In this document: piece after piece, positions 63,475 through 64,000 of the stretch
How the letters are laid out: every line of letters starts with the position of its first letter
Numbering within the stretch: position 1 is the first letter of the stretch
Assembly (NCBI GenBank): GCA_005116745.1
Contig: SWDS01000006.1
Location: forward strand, 669,222-733,221
Length of the DNA stretch: 64,000 nt
Direction of reading: 5' to 3'
Source: Nitrospira sp.
GTDB taxonomy: Bacteria; Nitrospirota; Nitrospiria; Nitrospirales; Nitrospiraceae
The notes under the pieces: generated by a model
Database searches by the model: none
Told to the model about the DNA's origin: nothing
Seen by the model: only the letters and a program-made list of their open reading frames with translations
Made by a program: the position numbers and the translations under genes

Positions 63475-63804
63475 ATGTCTTTGGCTGGTTCGCTCCCGCT
63501 TTATGTGCTTGCTGGATTGTGTGAAATCGGTGGCGGATACCTCATGTGGTTAACGCTCCGGGAAAGTCGGCATTGGGGTTATGCCGCAGCAGGCGCCGCC
63601 ATCCTGATTCTCTACGGCATTATTCCGACTCTACAGCCAGCGCACTTCGGGCGTGTCTATGCTGCGTACGGTGGAATGTTCATTGTGCTGTCCTTACTAT
63701 GGGGCTGGGGTATCGACGGAGTTCGGCCGGATCGCTATGACGCGATGGGTGCCATGCTCTGTTTGGCCGGCATGATTGTCATCATGTATGCGCCCAGGAC
63801 ATGA
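63475..63804 (+). CDS. ynfA: YnfA family (UPF0060) small membrane protein
   Basis: A 109-residue protein with four helices: [19 protein letters not shown], the conserved short loop and [37 protein letters not shown], and [25 protein letters not shown] before the ATG sets the start; the frame opens at 63460. The family is related to small multidrug-resistance exporters. It follows the RND gene directly and is probably co-transcribed. Confidence 0.88.
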   Translation: MSLAGSLPLYVLAGLCEIGGGYLMWLTLRESRHWGYAAAGAAILILYGIIPTLQPAHFGRVYAAYGGMFIVLSLLWGWGIDGVRPDRYDAMGAMLCLAGMIVIMYAPRT

Positions 63805-63899
63805 GGGGAAAGCCGTGGTTTGTCACAGCTGGGTGGGTCTGGGATCGGTGGTTGGACGTAGTCAGAGGTGTTATCAACGAGAACGTGTACGAACTCGCT

Positions 63900-64000
63900 T
63901 CAGCGAACAATCTGCAGTTTAAGGTCATCGAAATAGGTAACGGCATCAGATTTAGTCCAGAGTCCAACCTGGCCGGTTGAGAAGGTCTGATCACACAAGT
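63900..64000 (-). CDS. C-terminal end of a LamG/DUF1080-like protein, partial at right edge
   Basis: Read on the minus strand in the frame ending at 63900, the last 32 residues include QTFSTGQVGLWTKSDAV and TYFDDLKLQIVR followed by TGA. The GxVGLWTKxDxxTYFDDL pattern is the final strand pair of concanavalin-like (DUF1080 or family 16 type) sugar-binding domains. The remainder lies beyond the window. It is convergent with the copper block. Confidence 0.55.
   Translation of the reverse strand, partial: LCDQTFSTGQVGLWTKSDAVTYFDDLKLQIVR

Noticed and set aside
63802-63981. Short plus-strand frame overlapping the ynfA stop
   Set aside because: The minus strand here encodes a recognisable LamG/DUF1080-like C terminus, which explains the sequence better.
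1-64000. CRISPR arrays, tRNA or rRNA genes, transposase or integrase genes
   Set aside because: I looked for regularly spaced repeats, tRNA-like ends and transposase motifs and saw none; only dispersed non-coding repeats are present.

Overview
The window looks like chromosomal DNA of a Nitrospira-type nitrifier (Nitrospirota). This rests on a complete complex I operon with fused nuoCD, an SmbP-type small metal-binding protein of the kind first described in nitrifiers, and a dispersed ~120 bp palindromic element whose reverse strand reads DARTPLADFFSIL, a string I associate with Nitrospira annotations. The assignment is inference. No nitrification marker gene (amo, hao, nxr) and no rRNA or tRNA gene is visible.

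Layout. (1) 1-209 is the 3' end of a CBS-domain protein, followed by an orphan lipoprotein gene. (2) 1656-18904 (minus strand) is a BrkB/YihY-type membrane protein gene and the 13-gene nuo operon nuoA-B-CD-E-F-G-H-I-J-K-L-M-N. It is preceded by a MidA/NDUFAF7-type methyltransferase, the bacterial relative of a mitochondrial complex I assembly factor. secA lies upstream. (3) 22168-37136 (plus strand) is an envelope and metal-uptake island: TonB, ExbB, ExbD, two TonB-dependent receptors, a PepSY-type membrane protein, two TlpA thioredoxins, a CxCC beta-propeller protein, an AOC-barrel-like secreted protein, SmbP, and four small secreted His/Cys proteins of DUF2946 type ending in SRAPPS. Conserved hairpin modules and a 29 bp upstream motif recur through it. 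(4) 37306-50846 (minus strand) is the most interesting part. It combines biuret hydrolase (BiuH), a second isochorismatase-like hydrolase, a free-standing allophanate-hydrolase C-terminal domain, a BMP-type ABC importer, FdrA/DUF1116/DUF2877 proteins (AllF, AllG, AllH), a carbamate kinase, and two tandem GntR/FCD regulators. (5) 50986-63804 is an Slp lipoprotein gene (minus strand) followed on the plus strand by DsbA and a copper-defence block: a CorE-like Cys-rich ECF sigma factor, a Cu P-type ATPase, a multicopper oxidase, PcoB/CopB, an HME-RND efflux pair and YnfA. The right edge carries the 3' end of a LamG/DUF1080-like gene on the minus strand.

How the genes may work together. The ureide block can be read as import of a ureido compound such as biuret, hydrolysis to allophanate, and phosphorolysis to carbamoyl phosphate. 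Carbamate kinase would then make ATP and release ammonia and CO2. The enzyme families are visible in the sequence; the allophanate phosphorolysis step is my inference. The metal blocks pair TonB-driven uptake with a metal-sensing sigma factor and copper export and oxidation. All calls come from reading the sequence and from memory of families; no database search was run.
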